From Gammaproteobacteria bacterium (lineage in GTDB: Bacteria; Pseudomonadota; Gammaproteobacteria; Xanthomonadales; Rhodanobacteraceae): a stretch of 8,943 nt of DNA. Positions 7,667 through 8,943 of this stretch are shown here, in pieces (positions within the stretch are counted from its first letter, which is position 1; every line of letters begins with the position of its first letter). The notes below the pieces were generated by a model that did no database searches, had not been told where the DNA came from, and saw only the letters and a list, made by a program, of their open reading frames with translations. The stretch lies in the NCBI GenBank assembly GCA_005877675.1, contig VBNZ01000124.1:9575-18517 (forward strand). Reading direction: 5' to 3'. The position numbers and the translations under genes were made by a program.

Positions 7667-8943
7667 CTATTTCGCCGACGGCAATGCTTTCGCTACGTCG
7701 GGCAGCAGGTCCGCGCCAACCGGCACCGTGATGCTCGATCCGGCGAAGTCCGTGCCGATCGGCTCGTAGCGTCCGCCGAGGCACTTGGCGGCAAGAAACT
7801 CTTCGGCCACCGCATTGAATGCCGTGTTGTTCTCCGGCCGCCGGAAGCCGTGGCCTTCGTCCGGATAGAGCACGTAGGTCACAGGTATGTGCTTCGCCTG
7901 CATAGCCTTGACGATCTGTTCGGACTCGTTGACGTTGACGCGCGGATCGTTCTTGCCCTGCCCGATCAGCAGCGGCTTCTTGATCTGGTCGACGTAGGTC
8001 AGCGGCGAACGCTCTTTGAGCAGCGCGCGGCCTTTGTCGGTATCCGGATTGCCCATGCGCGTATAGAACTGTGCGCGGAAGGAAGCCCAGTACGGTGGGA
8101 TGCTCTGCAGCAGCGTGAACAGATTGGACGGCCCGACGATATCGACGCCGCAGGCGAAGGCATCGGGTGTCATCGTCACGCCGGCCAGGGTCGCGTAGCC
8201 GCCGTAGCTGCCGCCCATGATCGCGACCTGTTCCTTGGTTGTGAAGCCCTGCCGAATCGCCCAGCCGACCGCATCGAGCAGATCATCGTGCATCTTGCGG
8301 CCCCACTGCAGATCGCCGGCGTTGGTGAAGGACTTGCCAAACCCGGTAGAAGCGCGATAGTTGACGCTCAGCACCGCGTAGCCGCGATTGGCGAGCCATT
8401 GGTGCGTGCCGTTGTAGCCGTAGCCATCGCGCCCCCACGGACCGCCATGCACATGCGATGCCTTGCCGCTGCCATTTGTGTCGGCTTCGAGCGGCAGCGT
8501 GTAGTAGCTCACGAGCTTCAAGCCATCGCGCGCCGGAATCTCGACCGGATGCATCGGCGCGAGTTTGCTCTGCGCGAGTGCCGGCCGCACGTCGAACCAG
8601 AATGCGGCTTTGCCGGCGGCGCGATCGTAGAGATAGACCTTCGGGGACGCATCCGAGCGCGTCAGTGCGACGACCCAGAACTTGTCGTCATAGCTTTGAC
8701 TGACGATATTGATCTCGCCGTCGCCCACCGTCTTCAAGTAATCGAAGTCCTTCTGCACCGCAGGATCGAGCACGGTCCATTCGTTGCGCAGGTAGTTCAC
8801 CGCAACCGCACGCACGACGCCCGTCTTCGGATCGGCGAACGCGCCGCCGACATCCGCGCGCTTGTCCTCGTGCACGAGCGAGCGCTTGCCGCTGGCCCAG
8901 TCGACGGCAAAGAGTGCGGCCGTGTCGCGATCGCGGCTGTCGA
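7667..8943 (-). CDS. S9-family (prolyl oligopeptidase-like) serine peptidase, 5' part missing
   Basis: About 425 residues are present; the frame stays open through the right edge, so the start and probably a signal peptide plus much of the beta-propeller lie outside. The visible N-terminal part (DSRDRDTAALFAVDWASGKR, later KVYLYDRAAGKA) is propeller-like. The alpha/beta-hydrolase domain then begins around VEIPARDGLKLVSYYTLP, with HVHGGPWGRDGYGY and VNYRASTGFGKSF typical of S9 enzymes. The catalytic triad is visible: Ser in GGSYGGYA (codon 8207-8209), Asp in GKNDPRVN (7946-7948) and His in DEGHGFRRP (7850-7852). S9 enzymes cleave short peptides, often after proline or as acylaminoacyl/dipeptidyl peptidases; the exact specificity cannot be told. 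A GTG at 8875 is in frame but internal to homologous sequence, so it is not the start. About 36 residues follow the region expected to end the hydrolase domain, a slightly long tail. Confidence 0.93.
   Translation of the reverse strand, partial: DSRDRDTAALFAVDWASGKRSLVHEDKRADVGGAFADPKTGVVRAVAVNYLRNEWTVLDPAVQKDFDYLKTVGDGEINIVSQSYDDKFWVVALTRSDASPKVYLYDRAAGKAAFWFDVRPALAQSKLAPMHPVEIPARDGLKLVSYYTLPLEADTNGSGKASHVHGGPWGRDGYGYNGTHQWLANRGYAVLSVNYRASTGFGKSFTNAGDLQWGRKMHDDLLDAVGWAIRQGFTTKEQVAIMGGSYGGYATLAGVTMTPDAFACGVDIVGPSNLFTLLQSIPPYWASFRAQFYTRMGNPDTDKGRALLKERSPLTYVDQIKKPLLIGQGKNDPRVNVNESEQIVKAMQAKHIPVTYVLYPDEGHGFRRPENNTAFNAVAEEFLAAKCLGGRYEPIGTDFAGSSITVPVGADLLPDVAKALPSAK

Overview
The window is a GC-rich, densely packed stretch of chromosome that looks gammaproteobacterial. 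An order Xanthomonadales-type host (for example Rhodanobacteraceae) is my best guess. This rests on strong E. coli-like matches in LysRS and RF2, a canonical RF2 frameshift site, a near-consensus CRP/Clp-type palindrome and a GTAG-headed REP-like repeat pair of the kind known from Stenotrophomonas and its relatives. The placement is inference and no rRNA is present to confirm it. There are no tRNAs, insertion sequences, phage genes or CRISPR arrays. The content is mainly housekeeping and ordinary accessory genes, and I do not see a clear new multi-gene system.

Layout. Positions 1-203 (+) hold the C-terminus of a membrane protein. Converging on it is a YdeI/DUF1801-type gene (282-893, -), followed upstream by lysS (983-2491, -). 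Between these two lies an inverted pair of GTAG repeats (904-976). A 177-bp divergent region (2492-2668) carries a 22-bp CRP-like palindrome. It separates lysS from a secreted protein of unknown function (2669-3454, +) that seems to be an internal duplication of one alpha/beta unit. That gene converges on prfB (3505-4630, -) across a strong hairpin. prfB is complete only when read through a +1 frameshift at an in-frame UGA near codon 26.

Upstream of prfB, all on the minus strand, are a DUF4241-like protein with a C-terminal ankyrin tail (4714-5712), a PMT/ArnT-like polytopic glycosyltransferase (6001-7512), and the catalytic part of an S9-family serine peptidase whose 5' end lies beyond the window (7667-8943). 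A strong stem-loop follows the peptidase gene.

How the genes relate. prfB and lysS are both translation genes and are directly adjacent in E. coli. Here a plus-strand secreted-protein gene sits between them, so lysS needs its own promoter, and the CRP-like site lies in the shared promoter region. The other genes have separate intergenic regions of 83-288 bp and are probably transcribed as short units. Only YdeI-like downstream of lysS looks likely to share a transcript.
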